The position numbers were made by a program, and so were the translations under genes. From Deltaproteobacteria bacterium (GTDB lineage Bacteria > Acidobacteriota > Thermoanaerobaculia > Multivoradales > JAHZIX01), in contig JAHZIX010000035.1 of NCBI GenBank assembly GCA_022601195.1, forward strand, positions 1 through 64,000: DNA of 64,000 bases, read 5' to 3'. The notes beneath the pieces are model-generated. The model searched no databases. It worked only from the letters and a program-made list of their open reading frames with translations, and was not told the DNA's origin. Shown one piece after another: positions 24,796 through 33,425 of the stretch (within the stretch, counting starts at the first letter, position 1; each line of letters begins with the position of its first letter).

Positions 24796-25785
24796 ATGAG
24801 CCTGGAGCTTCCTAGCCTGCCACGGGTTTCCTTGGCCCGCCTGCCGACTCCTCTGCACCCGGTGCGGCGCTTGAGCGAGGCATTGGGTGGTCCCGAAATT
24901 TGGTTCAAGAGAGACGACGAAACCGGCTTTGCCCTGGGCGGAAACAAGGTGCGGTGCCTGGAATGGCTGATCGGGGATGCCCTGCACCAGGGAGCGGATT
25001 GCTTGGTCACCGCCGGGCGAGCTCACTCGAACCATGTGCGTCTCACTCTGGCGGCAGCGGCCCGCTTTGGTCTTGATGGGGTGGCCATCTTGGGCGCCGT
25101 GCCACCCGGTGACGTTCGAGGCAACCTACGGCTAGACCACCTCTTCGCGGCTCAGGTCTTCGCCGTTGAGGTAGAAGACCCAACCCAGCTGGACGGGGAT
25201 CTGGATCGACAAGCCGAGGCCTTGCGTCACCAGGGCCGGAAACCCTATGTCATCGGCCGCGGCGGTGCCAGTGCTCTCGGTTGCCTGGCCTACGTGGAAG
25301 CGGTGGCGGAGCTGCAAGAACAGCTGAACGAGCACGCTCTCGAACCCCAGGCCCTCTACTGCGCCACCGGCTCCTGCTGCACCCAGGCGGGACTCCTCGT
25401 TGGGTGCCAGCTCCTGGGTCTCGATCTCCAGATCCGAGGTGTGACCGTCAGCCGCTCGGTGGAGGAGTGTGAGGAGCAAATTCTCCACCTGGCCCAGGAG
25501 ACAGGGCGGCGACTGAGCTCCTGCGGCATCACGGTTCCATCCTCCGAACCGTCGCTAAAGCCGCAAATCCTCGCCGGCTACCGGGGAGAAGGCTACGGCA
25601 TCGAAACTCCCGAAGGTCTGGAGGCGATTCGATTGGTAGCGAGAACCGAAGGCATCCTCCTCGACCCGGTCTACACCGGCAAGGCCATGGCAGCCCTCAT
25701 CGCAGAGATTCGCCAAGGGCGATTCCATCCCGACGAAAAAGTGATCTTCCTCCACACCGGCGGCGTCCCCAACCTACTGGCCTGA
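24796..25785 (+). CDS. PLP-dependent D-cysteine-desulfhydrase-like enzyme (XcbE-like)
   Basis: 329 residues starting 2 nt after the previous stop. Tryptophan-synthase-beta fold of the D-cysteine desulfhydrase/ACC deaminase group: FKRDDETGFALGGNKVR holds the PLP lysine K51, TAGRAHSNHVR the adjacent Ser/His, and YCATGSCCTQAG the phosphate loop (family usually GSGGT). The SCC change in that loop places two cysteines at the cofactor. Bacterial coenzyme M synthesis uses a PLP enzyme of this kind to install the thiol, consistent with its place at the end of the operon. Confidence 0.87.
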   Translation: MSLELPSLPRVSLARLPTPLHPVRRLSEALGGPEIWFKRDDETGFALGGNKVRCLEWLIGDALHQGADCLVTAGRAHSNHVRLTLAAAARFGLDGVAILGAVPPGDVRGNLRLDHLFAAQVFAVEVEDPTQLDGDLDRQAEALRHQGRKPYVIGRGGASALGCLAYVEAVAELQEQLNEHALEPQALYCATGSCCTQAGLLVGCQLLGLDLQIRGVTVSRSVEECEEQILHLAQETGRRLSSCGITVPSSEPSLKPQILAGYRGEGYGIETPEGLEAIRLVARTEGILLDPVYTGKAMAALIAEIRQGRFHPDEKVIFLHTGGVPNLLA

Positions 25786-25806
25786 TCCGAGACAGCCTCC
25801 CCCCTC

Positions 25807-25842
25807 CGGTGTCAGGCATGCGTTCCGTGCGTTGCTTAAATG
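25807..25842 (+). repeat. Dispersed hairpin (REP-like) repeat, copy 1
   Basis: Begins CGGTGTCAGGCATGCGTTCC and continues with CGTGCGTTGCTTAAAT; GGCATGCG and CGTGCGTTGC can pair imperfectly. Matching copies occur at 40962-41000 and, inverted, at 51421-51457. This copy is 21 nt after the PLP gene, in the gap between convergent genes. Confidence 0.8.
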
Positions 25843-25937
25843 CCCTGATAGAGCCAGTAGCCAGAAGGTCCCAGCTGCAAGAGTAGAGAGGATCCTGGAA
25901 GCACGAGGCTGGGGTTTTGCTTCGGTCGGTGGAGTTT

Positions 25938-28277
25938 CTAACCTGCCGCTGCGCGGTTTAGCTCCCACAGGCGGCTGGGGGAGAGGGGAATCTCGAGGAT
26001 CTCGAAGGAGTCGGGCCCCAGAGCATCCTCCACCGCTTGAGCGAACAAGGCTCCAACGGGGATCGCCCCGGCCTCTCCGGCCCCTTTGACACCCAGAGGG
26101 TTGAGGGGCGAAGGGGTCACCGTATGGCCGCTTTCGATGCGCGGCACATCCAGGGAGGTGGGAAGGAGGTAGTCCATGAAGGAGGCGTTCTGGAGCTGGC
26201 CTTCCTGGTCGAAAACCAATTGCTCGAAGAAGGCGTTGCCGATGCCTTGGGCCACGCCGCCATGGATCTGACCATCCAGGATCAGCGGGTTGATGACCTC
26301 TCCACAGTCGTGAACAACGACGTATTTGAGGATCTCTACCTGCATCGTCTCCGGATCTACTTCGACGATCATGGCGTGGACGCCAGCAGCGGTAGCGCCC
26401 CTCTCGGGCCCGAAATAGTTGGTCGCTTCCAGACCTGGTTCCGTCCCCGGCTTGACGGCTCCTCGCATGGGATTGGCCATCACCGCTAGCTCTGCCAGGG
26501 TGATGCTCTTGCCGGGGACTCCGCGCACCTGTACTTTGCCCTCTCCGAGCTCCAGATCCGCTTCGGAGGCCTCGAAATGCTGAGCTGCCAAGCGGAGGAT
26601 CTTGCCGCGAACGTCTTTGCCCGCTTCGTTGATGGCATTGCCCGCCACCACGGCGCCCCGGCTGGCGAAGGTGCCGGCACCCCAGTGAAAGAGGTCCGTA
26701 TCGCCGGTGATCACTTCGACTTCCGTGGGCGAGACCCCTACCTGGTCGGCGACGATTTGAGCGAAGGAAGTCATATGGCCTTGGCCCTGGGTGCCGATGC
26801 CGGTGACCACGGAGATCTTGCCGCTGGCTTGGACTTGTACTCGAGCCCCCTCATAGGGGCCGATGCCGGTACCCTCCACGTAGGCCACCAGTCCCAGGCC
26901 CACGAACTTGCCATCCCGTCGAGATTGGGGCTGCGTTTCTTCGACGAACTCGCGGTAGCCGATTTTCTCCATCGCCTGGTCCAGAATGGGTTCGTAGTTG
27001 CCGCTGTCGTAGAGCAGAGGGGCGAAATCCTGAAAGATGATCTGGTGGTCGTGGGGGAATGCATCCGGGGCAAGAAAGTTACGCCGCCGGATCTCGGCCC
27101 GATCGATGCCCATCTGCCGGGCTACCAGATCGAGGAGCCGCTCGATGATGAACACTCCGTGCTGCCGCCCCGCTCCCCGATAAGGGGTGACGATGGGCTT
27201 GTTGGTGTAGATGGAGCTGAACTCGCTGTAATAGTTGGGAACGTCATAGGGTCCCAACAAGGTGCATTGGCTGTTGATGGGCACGGTCAAGCCATAGGGG
27301 TTGTAGGCGCCGTTGTCGTGCAGGAAGACGTCCTTGACGCCTAGAATTCGCCCTTGTTCATCGACGGCAATCTCCGCCTCGTGGACTTGCCCCCGCTCCT
27401 GAGTGGTGGCGAAGAAGTTCTCTTCCCGATCTTCGATCCACTTGACTGGCCGACCGAGCTCGCGGGCCGCCCAGGGCACCAACACCTCTTCCGGGTAGAA
27501 CATCATGATCTTGGGGCCGAAGCCGCCGCCAATGAAGGGAGCGATGACCCGTACCTGGCTCTCCGAGAGACCCAGCATGGCTGCCAGGCCGTTGCGGATG
27601 GGGATGGGCGCTTGGGTGGTGTCCCAGATGGTCATGCGATGGCCACGGGGATCCCAGTCCGCCACCACGCCGCGGTTTTCCATGGCGGCAGCGGTGCCTC
27701 GATCGTAGAGCAGCCGACGGCTCACCACGCAGGCGGCTCCCGCCTTGGCGGCCTGGTAGCTCCCCTTTTCCTGGATCACGTGGGCAGCGATGTTGGAGTC
27801 CATGTCCTCATGAACCTTCGGCGAGTCCGGGACCACCGCTTTCTCCAGGTCGACGACAGCCGGTAGAGGGTCGTAGTCGACGAAGATGTCCTCGAGGGCG
27901 TCTTCGGCCAGGTAGCGGCTGTTGGCGACCACCATGGCGATGGGTTCGCCGACGTGGTGGACCTTGTCCTTGGCTAGGGGGACCTGGGCACGGTGGCGAA
28001 AGGTGCAGCCCTCGATGGGCGGCGGAGGCACCAGGAGAGGCCCTGGTTGCCAATAGTCTCCCAAGTCCTCAGCGGTGAACACAGCGAGGACGCCGTCTCG
28101 TTTGCGGGCGTTGTCGGCGTCGATCTCCAGCAAACGAGCGTGAGCGAAAGGGCTGCGCAGGAAGGCGACGTGGACCATGCCCTGAAGGTTGACATCGTCA
28201 ACGAAAAGGGCTCGGCCAGTGAGCAGGCGAGGGTCTTCATTGCGGCGAATGCGTTGGCCGAAAGTGCGAGTGGACAT
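25938..28277 (-). CDS. Molybdenum hydroxylase large subunit (xanthine dehydrogenase family), orphan
   Basis: 779 residues, molybdopterin-binding subunit. It has GGGFGPKIMMFYPEE, the active-site loop PYRGAGR near 362, GQGQGHMTSFAQIVADQ near 495 and C-terminal GVKGAGEAGAI with the catalytic Glu. The loop is not the Cys-containing AYxCSFR of form I CO dehydrogenase, so CO is unlikely; an N-heterocycle or aldehyde is more probable. No small or FAD subunit gene adjoins it. Exactly those two subunits, without a large one, lie at 51474-52843, and they may be its partners. It ends convergently with the coenzyme M operon. Confidence 0.9.
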   Translation of the reverse strand: MSTRTFGQRIRRNEDPRLLTGRALFVDDVNLQGMVHVAFLRSPFAHARLLEIDADNARKRDGVLAVFTAEDLGDYWQPGPLLVPPPPIEGCTFRHRAQVPLAKDKVHHVGEPIAMVVANSRYLAEDALEDIFVDYDPLPAVVDLEKAVVPDSPKVHEDMDSNIAAHVIQEKGSYQAAKAGAACVVSRRLLYDRGTAAAMENRGVVADWDPRGHRMTIWDTTQAPIPIRNGLAAMLGLSESQVRVIAPFIGGGFGPKIMMFYPEEVLVPWAARELGRPVKWIEDREENFFATTQERGQVHEAEIAVDEQGRILGVKDVFLHDNGAYNPYGLTVPINSQCTLLGPYDVPNYYSEFSSIYTNKPIVTPYRGAGRQHGVFIIERLLDLVARQMGIDRAEIRRRNFLAPDAFPHDHQIIFQDFAPLLYDSGNYEPILDQAMEKIGYREFVEETQPQSRRDGKFVGLGLVAYVEGTGIGPYEGARVQVQASGKISVVTGIGTQGQGHMTSFAQIVADQVGVSPTEVEVITGDTDLFHWGAGTFASRGAVVAGNAINEAGKDVRGKILRLAAQHFEASEADLELGEGKVQVRGVPGKSITLAELAVMANPMRGAVKPGTEPGLEATNYFGPERGATAAGVHAMIVEVDPETMQVEILKYVVVHDCGEVINPLILDGQIHGGVAQGIGNAFFEQLVFDQEGQLQNASFMDYLLPTSLDVPRIESGHTVTPSPLNPLGVKGAGEAGAIPVGALFAQAVEDALGPDSFEILEIPLSPSRLWELNRAAAG

Positions 28278-28304
28278 GGTTGGTTCGCCTCTATCCTGGT
28301 TGTT

Positions 28305-28724
28305 CTAGCCTTGCTGAAACGGGTTGACGATTTCCAGACCCTCAATGCGCTGCCCATGTTGGAGATCTTCGGTGACCAGACGTTTGCAGCCGGAGCGGAG
28401 GGCGGCTCGAATGATCAAGCTATCCCAAAAAGAGAAACCGTAGACTCGATGTACATCGACCGCTGATAGAACGTCATCGAGCACGATTCTAACAACATCC
28501 ATCTGGCCGAAGATTTGCATTTTGTCGCGAGCCCTCTGGACATCGATTCCAAGCTTTCTCGTCACGACCACGAAGTATTCCTGCAGAACTTGGGTGGAAA
28601 TCACTGCCTTTCGCTCGACGTGAGCTTGCTCCAACAGATCTAGTGCTACGGACCGCTTGCTCTGCGAGTCATTGTCGTCGGTGTAGATCAGGATGTTGGA
28701 GTCGAAAAAACTACGTGCGGTCAT
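28305..28724 (-). CDS. vapC: PIN-domain toxin (VapC-like)
   Basis: 139 residues from ATG 28724, which overlaps the antitoxin stop by 14 nt. PIN fold: FFDSNILIYTDD carries the first Asp (D8), VLQEYF the Glu, and FSFWDSLIIRAAL the later Asp, with VTEDL near the C-terminus. VapC toxins are Mg-dependent RNases that cleave tRNA or rRNA and are neutralised by the protein encoded just upstream. The pair lies between the molybdenum hydroxylase gene (27 nt away) and the lipoprotein amidase. Confidence 0.88.
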   Translation of the reverse strand: MTARSFFDSNILIYTDDNDSQSKRSVALDLLEQAHVERKAVISTQVLQEYFVVVTRKLGIDVQRARDKMQIFGQMDVVRIVLDDVLSAVDVHRVYGFSFWDSLIIRAALRSGCKRLVTEDLQHGQRIEGLEIVNPFQQG

Positions 28725-28938
28725 AGATTTCCTCGCGGTTGAATTTCCATCCACGAGAATGACCTTCGGAGTGGTCGGAGAGACGGCGAAGGTCCTCCAT
28801 TTGTGCTTCCGGGGAAGTTTGGCCTGCGAGGCTTTCTAGGTATTGACGAATGAGCTGGTTGATACTGGTGTCCATGCTCTGAGCGACGAGGCGGGCTCGC
28901 TCGACGGTTTGTTCCTCGACCGAGAGTGTTAGATTCAT
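28711..28938 (-). CDS. Antitoxin partner of the PIN toxin (ribbon-helix-helix type)
   Basis: 75 residues from ATG 28938 with a GGAGGTTGCC-type site just upstream. The first 45 residues (MNLTLSVEEQTVERARLVA then SINQLIRQYLESL) match the short ribbon-helix-helix/DUF6364 antitoxins: a beta strand followed by two helices for DNA binding. The C-terminal tail (LSDHSEGHSRGWKFNREEIYDR) would wrap the toxin. Such antitoxins repress their own promoter, which here contains a palindrome. Confidence 0.82.
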   Translation of the reverse strand: MNLTLSVEEQTVERARLVAQSMDTSINQLIRQYLESLAGQTSPEAQMEDLRRLSDHSEGHSRGWKFNREEIYDRT

Positions 28939-28955
28939 GGCAACCTCCTGAACAC

Positions 28956-28984
28956 AGCTTATGTGCACACGTATTATGTGTCAA
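28956..28984 (-). promoter_or_regulatory. Sigma-70-type promoter with overlapping palindrome for the toxin-antitoxin pair
   Basis: On the minus strand TTGACA (28984-28979), a 17-bp spacer and TAAGCT (28961-28956). The spacer contains the self-complementary GTGCAC and flanking ATAC/TAAG repeats, a plausible autoregulatory operator. Confidence 0.55.
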
Positions 28985-29118
28985 TTAGTGGTCTTGGCTA
29001 CCAATTGATGGTCTGGGCTACGTTTTTGGGATCGGATTCCGGATCACTGAAGTAAGGGGCAATCCCGTTGGTTCTACACCGTCCTTTTCCCCAACGAGCA
29101 CCTTCTCCTACCGAGCGC

Positions 29119-30774
29119 CTATTCGTTCCCTAGCGGCGGTACCGTCGACGGAGCCTTGCGGTGACGGGTCGCCTGCTCGAAAGCGTAGGCCAAACGGATC
29201 AGGGTGGGTTCGGACCAAGCGTCACCGAGCATCTGAAGGCCCACCGGTAGATCACCCCGCACATACCCCATGGGAACCGTCAGGGCTGGGAACCCCGTGT
29301 GGGGGGATAGGTCCTGACTGTTGTCGTTGTGAGGTGTGTTGAGGTCGCCAATCAACCGTGGCGGATTTCCCCAGGTGGGGAAGACGAATGCGTCTAGCCG
29401 ATGGGCCGCGAGGACCCGGCGGACTCCGGCTCGAAGCTTTTCTTGGTTAGCTCGGGCACGGATGCACTCAGGGTGAGTGTCCGGTCCTTCCGAAATGCCC
29501 TCGAAGTACTCGAGATTCCCCTGCACCAGGGGGTGAAAGTCGCCCGAGGCGAGGATCTCCTTGAGGTTCTTTACCGGAACCGTGGGGCCCAGGCTGGCGA
29601 GGTAGTCCTCGAAATCTGCTTTGAAACGGGGGCACCAGCGCTCACCGCTGGGGATCTCATCCTGCTCCGGGATGACGACCGGATCCAGCACTTCGGCTCC
29701 AGCGCCCCGCAGGGCTTCAAGAGCCTCGTTGAAGCGCTCCAGCACTTCCGGATCAGCGGTTTCCTTGTTCGAGACCTGTCGCAGGACGCCAATGCGGGCT
29801 CCTTGGAGGCCCTTGGGAGCGAGAAATTGAGTGTAGCTGGTGGCCTTGTGAAGATCCCCCGAGGCAGTCCATGGATCCGCTGGGTCGGTACCGGCGATGA
29901 CCTCGAGGATGCGCGCGGCATCCTCCACGGTGCGCGCCATGGGGCCGCCGATGTCGCGATCGAGATATAGCGGAGCGATGCCATCTCGGCTGGTCAAGCC
30001 CAGAGTCGAGCGAATGCCCACCAAAGCGTTGTGAGAGGAAGGCCCACGGATGGAGTTGCCGGTATCTGTTCCCAGGCCGACGGTGCCGAAGCTGGCGGCT
30101 ACCGCTGCCCCGGTGCCACCGCTCGATCCGGCGGGGACCCGATTGAGGGCATAGGGGTTGAGGGTGTGCCCCGGCAGGGCCGAACCGACCGTATGGTAGG
30201 GAGAAAAAGCGAACTCGGCCATATTGGATTTCGCCAGCACGATGGCTCCGGCTTGGCGAATTCTCCGTACCTGGAAGGCGTCGTCGGGAGGCAGGGAACC
30301 CGTCAAAGAAAGGGAGCCGGCGGTGGTGGGGAGGTCCGCCGTGTCGTAGTTGTCTTTGACGATCATGGGGATGCCGTGGAGGGGGCCCACGAAGCCGGAT
30401 CGACGGTAGGCAGCGTCGAGCTCGTCCGCTCGCTGCAGCGCCCGGGGATTGAGAGTGATCAAGGAGTTGATGGCCGGCCCTTGTTTGTCATAGGCCTCGA
30501 TGCGGGCCAAATAGAGTTCCACCAACTGCCGAGCGGTGAGCCTACCGGCTTCCATAGCCCGGTGGATTTGGGCAATGGTGGCTTCCTCGACGGCGAAGTC
30601 TGCCGGCGCTCCTAGCGATGTTTCTGCTGGCCGTGCTTCCGCAGACCGTGTCTCTGCCGGCTGTGCTTTCTGTGCTTTCGGCGGCAGGTTTTTTACTGGA
30701 GGCGAAGGGGAGGAGCTCGCTAGACAGCCTAGGGAGGCCAGTAGAGCGATAGCGAGGGGGCCTTGGTATTTCAT
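29119..30774 (-). CDS. Lipoprotein amidase of the amidase-signature family
   Basis: 551 residues. The N-terminus is a lipoprotein signal (ALLASLGC, Cys about 17), followed by a low-complexity linker of ETRSAEARPAE repeats. The amidase-signature domain runs from about 60 to the end: MIVKDNYD holds the catalytic Lys, GSSGGTGAAVAASFG the cis-Ser loop and DTGNSIRGPSSHN the nucleophilic Ser. The protein should sit on the outer face of the inner membrane or in the outer membrane, hydrolysing amides outside the cytoplasm. It resembles secreted amidases with the LIGDLNTPHND C-terminal lobe. It is transcribed away from the EutB-like gene. Confidence 0.9.
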   Translation of the reverse strand: MKYQGPLAIALLASLGCLASSSPSPPVKNLPPKAQKAQPAETRSAEARPAETSLGAPADFAVEEATIAQIHRAMEAGRLTARQLVELYLARIEAYDKQGPAINSLITLNPRALQRADELDAAYRRSGFVGPLHGIPMIVKDNYDTADLPTTAGSLSLTGSLPPDDAFQVRRIRQAGAIVLAKSNMAEFAFSPYHTVGSALPGHTLNPYALNRVPAGSSGGTGAAVAASFGTVGLGTDTGNSIRGPSSHNALVGIRSTLGLTSRDGIAPLYLDRDIGGPMARTVEDAARILEVIAGTDPADPWTASGDLHKATSYTQFLAPKGLQGARIGVLRQVSNKETADPEVLERFNEALEALRGAGAEVLDPVVIPEQDEIPSGERWCPRFKADFEDYLASLGPTVPVKNLKEILASGDFHPLVQGNLEYFEGISEGPDTHPECIRARANQEKLRAGVRRVLAAHRLDAFVFPTWGNPPRLIGDLNTPHNDNSQDLSPHTGFPALTVPMGYVRGDLPVGLQMLGDAWSEPTLIRLAYAFEQATRHRKAPSTVPPLGNE

Positions 30775-31042
30775 GGCTTCTCCTTGATGAGCCGGGGTTA
30801 GACGTCACTGCTCTGCGAGAACCGGGGCTCTTACGACGCCTGCAAAAGTGAATCTGGAGGCAATCCGGAGATGTCTCGAGGCTTTGGTGGCGACTCGTCG
30901 CCCCTCGGTCCCGTGGTTACCTGCCGATCAGAAATGGTGATGGATCCCATGAGCTATTGTACGGTACCTCCTTTGGGAGGTCCTGGCTGAGGATCTCGAT
31001 AGATATGGGAACCGGACTGGCGGCTGCAAAGGACCCGACATT

Positions 31043-32131
31043 TTGAGCGACGAACACGTTTCGCTAGAAGATTCGCCTCGAAAAGACCTATTGGCCGATC
31101 TGCCTGCTCGGGTCAGGGAAGCGGGTGATCGCATAGGGTCCTACGTGCGAAAGACCTACCTACAGCCGTCGGCGTGGCTGAGTCGGCTGTCCGGCGGTGA
31201 GGTCTTGTTGAAGTTGGAGAATCTCCAGCACACCGGCTCCTTCAAGGTGCGGGGGGCTCTCAACAAGGTGCTGTCCTTGCCGGCTGCGGAGCGTGCCCGG
31301 GGAGTGGTGGCAGCTTCCACGGGAAATCATGGCGCCGCTGTGGCCTATGCTTTGGGGAAGGTGGGGGAGACCGGCACGGTCTTCGTGCCTCGAACCGCCG
31401 TACCCGCCAAGGTCCAGGCCATCGAATGGTTGGGAGCCGAGCTACGTCATGTGGGGGAAGATCCCCTGGAAGCGGAATTGGCCGCGCGAAGTTTCGCCTC
31501 GGAGGGTGGCAAGACCTATATTTCACCCTACAACGATGCCGACGTCATCGCCGGTCAAGGAACGGTGGGTCTCGAGCTCGTCGAACAGCTCTCCGAACAG
31601 CTCGGGGATCAGCAGGAAGGGCTCGACGCGGTTTTCGTTGCCGTGGGCGGGGGAGGGTTGGTTTCGGGAATCGCTTCCTATTTGAAGGCGGTCCAACCGT
31701 CGGTGCAGATCTTTGGCTGTCTGCCCGCTCGAGCGCCGGTGATGGCGGAGTGTTTGAGAGAAGGGCAGATCCACGAGGTGCCTTCTTTACCGACCCTCTC
31801 CGACGGCACTGCCGGTGGCCTGGAAGAGGGGGCTATCACCTTCGGGCTTTGTCAGTCTTTGATCGACCGAGTGGTGTTGGTTTCAGAGGCAGAAATAGCC
31901 GCCGCCTTGAAGCAATTCATCTCTTCTCATCACCAATTGATCGAGGGAGCCGCCGCGGTAGCCCTGGCGGGATTTCTACAGGTTTGCCGAAAGGAAGCGC
32001 AACAAGAATCTGCTCAGGTCGGGCCAGAAAAGGAAACGGGGCAAGGAGAGATGAACGGAAAACGAATCGCCATCATCCTCTGTGGGGCCAACATTAGCCC
32101 AGAGACTTTGCAGGAGGCGCTCAGCTCATGA
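31043..32131 (+). CDS. Threonine-dehydratase-family PLP enzyme (EutB-like)
   Basis: 362 residues with a TTG start (AAAGGA about 11 nt upstream). Fold-type II PLP lyase: LENLQHTGSFKVRGALNK contains the PLP lysine, ASTGNHGAAVAYA the substrate loop and VAVGGGGLVSGIASYL the phosphate loop. There is no ACT regulatory domain, so it is a catabolic or specialised type. It overlaps an ornithine-cyclodeaminase-family gene by 4 nt; the same pairing (EutB-EutC) occurs in ectoine and hydroxyectoine use. The other ectoine genes (hydrolase EutD, deacetylase EutE) are absent here, so the substrate stays open; serine or threonine deamination is the simple alternative. Confidence 0.87.
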   Translation: MSDEHVSLEDSPRKDLLADLPARVREAGDRIGSYVRKTYLQPSAWLSRLSGGEVLLKLENLQHTGSFKVRGALNKVLSLPAAERARGVVAASTGNHGAAVAYALGKVGETGTVFVPRTAVPAKVQAIEWLGAELRHVGEDPLEAELAARSFASEGGKTYISPYNDADVIAGQGTVGLELVEQLSEQLGDQQEGLDAVFVAVGGGGLVSGIASYLKAVQPSVQIFGCLPARAPVMAECLREGQIHEVPSLPTLSDGTAGGLEEGAITFGLCQSLIDRVVLVSEAEIAAALKQFISSHHQLIEGAAAVALAGFLQVCRKEAQQESAQVGPEKETGQGEMNGKRIAIILCGANISPETLQEALSS

Positions 32132-33081
32132 AGATCATCCCCTTAGACCAGATTCGCCAGAGGCTCGAGGGGCTCGACCTGCTGGCAGCTATCGAGGCGG
32201 CCTTCGTCGCATACTCGGAAGGGCGCTCCATCGTGCCTCCGGTGGGAGAGCTCTTGCTGCCCGCGGGGGAGGTCCACATCAAATATGGCTGCATCACCGG
32301 AGACGAGCATTACGTCATCAAAATCGCTTCAGGTTTTTATGGCAACCCGGCGCTGGGGCTCCCCTCGAGCAACGGCCTCATGCTGTTGTTTCGACAAGCT
32401 ACTGGTGAGCCGGTAGCTTTGCTTCAGGACGAGGGATTTCTCACCGACACGCGAACCGCCGTGGCCGGCGCGGTAGCGGCAAAGCACTTGGCTCCCAAAG
32501 AGGTTCGGCGCATCGGCATCGTCGGTACGGGTATTCAGGCTCGCCTACAACTGGAGCAGTTGCGGCCCATAACGACCTGCCGCCAAGTTCTTGCCTGGGG
32601 TCGGGGAGAGGCTCAGCTAGCCGACTATCGTCGCCAAGGGGAAGCTCTGGGCTTTGCCGTCGAGACCACTCAGGACACTTCAGAGGTGCTCTCCGCATGC
32701 CAGCTCGTGGTGACGACAACTCCCGCCACGGAGCCGCTCCTCTTCGCTGAGCACCTACAGCCCGGCACTCACATCACCGCTGTTGGTTCCGATACCCCTC
32801 ACAAGCAGGAGCTGGACTGGCAAATTCTCCAGCGAGCGGACCTGGTGGTTGCGGACAGTCGGGCTCAGTGCCTGGAGAGGGGAGAGATCCACCGGGCGCT
32901 CTCCGTTGGCGCGATCCTCGAAGAAAAGATGGTTGAGCTAGGTGAGGTGATTCGAGGCGCCAGCTCGGGCCGCACGTCCGAGGAACAAATTACCGTTGCG
33001 GATCTCACTGGAGTCGCAGTACAGGACATCGCCATCGCTTCGGCGGTCTATGGGGCTGCCGGAAGCGACGACCTTCCTTAG
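32128..33081 (+). CDS. Ornithine cyclodeaminase/mu-crystallin family protein (EutC-like)
   Basis: 317 residues overlapping the previous stop as ATGA, so translation is coupled. The N-terminal part has GEVHIKYGCI and KIASGFYGN; the Rossmann loop is IGIVGTGIQARLQLEQL, followed by ITAVGSDTPHKQELD. Family members are NAD-dependent cyclodeaminases, imine reductases or opine-type dehydrogenases. With the EutB-like enzyme it may convert an amino-acid-derived imine. A different member of this family, SbnB, occurs at 60.6 kb. Confidence 0.86.
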   Translation: MKIIPLDQIRQRLEGLDLLAAIEAAFVAYSEGRSIVPPVGELLLPAGEVHIKYGCITGDEHYVIKIASGFYGNPALGLPSSNGLMLLFRQATGEPVALLQDEGFLTDTRTAVAGAVAAKHLAPKEVRRIGIVGTGIQARLQLEQLRPITTCRQVLAWGRGEAQLADYRRQGEALGFAVETTQDTSEVLSACQLVVTTTPATEPLLFAEHLQPGTHITAVGSDTPHKQELDWQILQRADLVVADSRAQCLERGEIHRALSVGAILEEKMVELGEVIRGASSGRTSEEQITVADLTGVAVQDIAIASAVYGAAGSDDLP

Positions 33082-33109
33082 AGAGTCACCCCCGCTGCCT
33101 TTGGCTCGA

Positions 33110-33219
33110 GCCTTCACCTGCCCTTCACCTGCCCTTCGCCTGCCCTTCGCCTGCCCTTCGCCTGCCCTTCGCCTGCCCTTCGCCTGCCCTTCGCCTGCCC
33201 TTCGCCTGCCCTTCATTTG
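33110..33219. repeat. 11-bp tandem repeat, ten copies
   Basis: Ten consecutive copies of an 11-bp unit (cccttcgcctg, with slight changes in the first, second and last) lie 29 nt after the EutC-like stop. A second short array of a 13-bp unit (tcttccctcccgg) follows at about 33271-33302. The unit length is not a multiple of three, and there is no gene in 33082-33425. It is too short in period and lacks spacers, so it is not CRISPR. Confidence 0.93.
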
Positions 33220-33425
33220 CCCTCCACTGGGTAGCGCATTTCAACGGGCCCTCACGGACTCGTGATGCGATCTTCCCTCCCGGTCTTCCCTCCCGGTCTT
33301 CCATATCGCTGAGAAATTCACTTCTAGTCCTGTCATTTCTGGTCTGGTGCAACCTATCGCTTGTCTATGCGTAGTCTATCGATGTATCGTGAAACTTCCC
33401 TTGAATGTTGGAAAAGGATAGGCGG

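Noticed and set aside
20067-25785. Epoxide carboxylation locus of the Xanthobacter type
   Set aside because: No zinc epoxyalkane:CoM transferase, hydroxypropyl-CoM dehydrogenases or alkene monooxygenase could be found in the window.
33110-33219. CRISPR-like array
   Set aside because: The units are 11 bp and directly joined, with no spacers; no cas genes are in the window.
32938-33352. Minus-strand ORFs of repeated GRRRAGEGQAK
   Set aside because: They are only translations of the 11-bp tandem repeat in its three frames.
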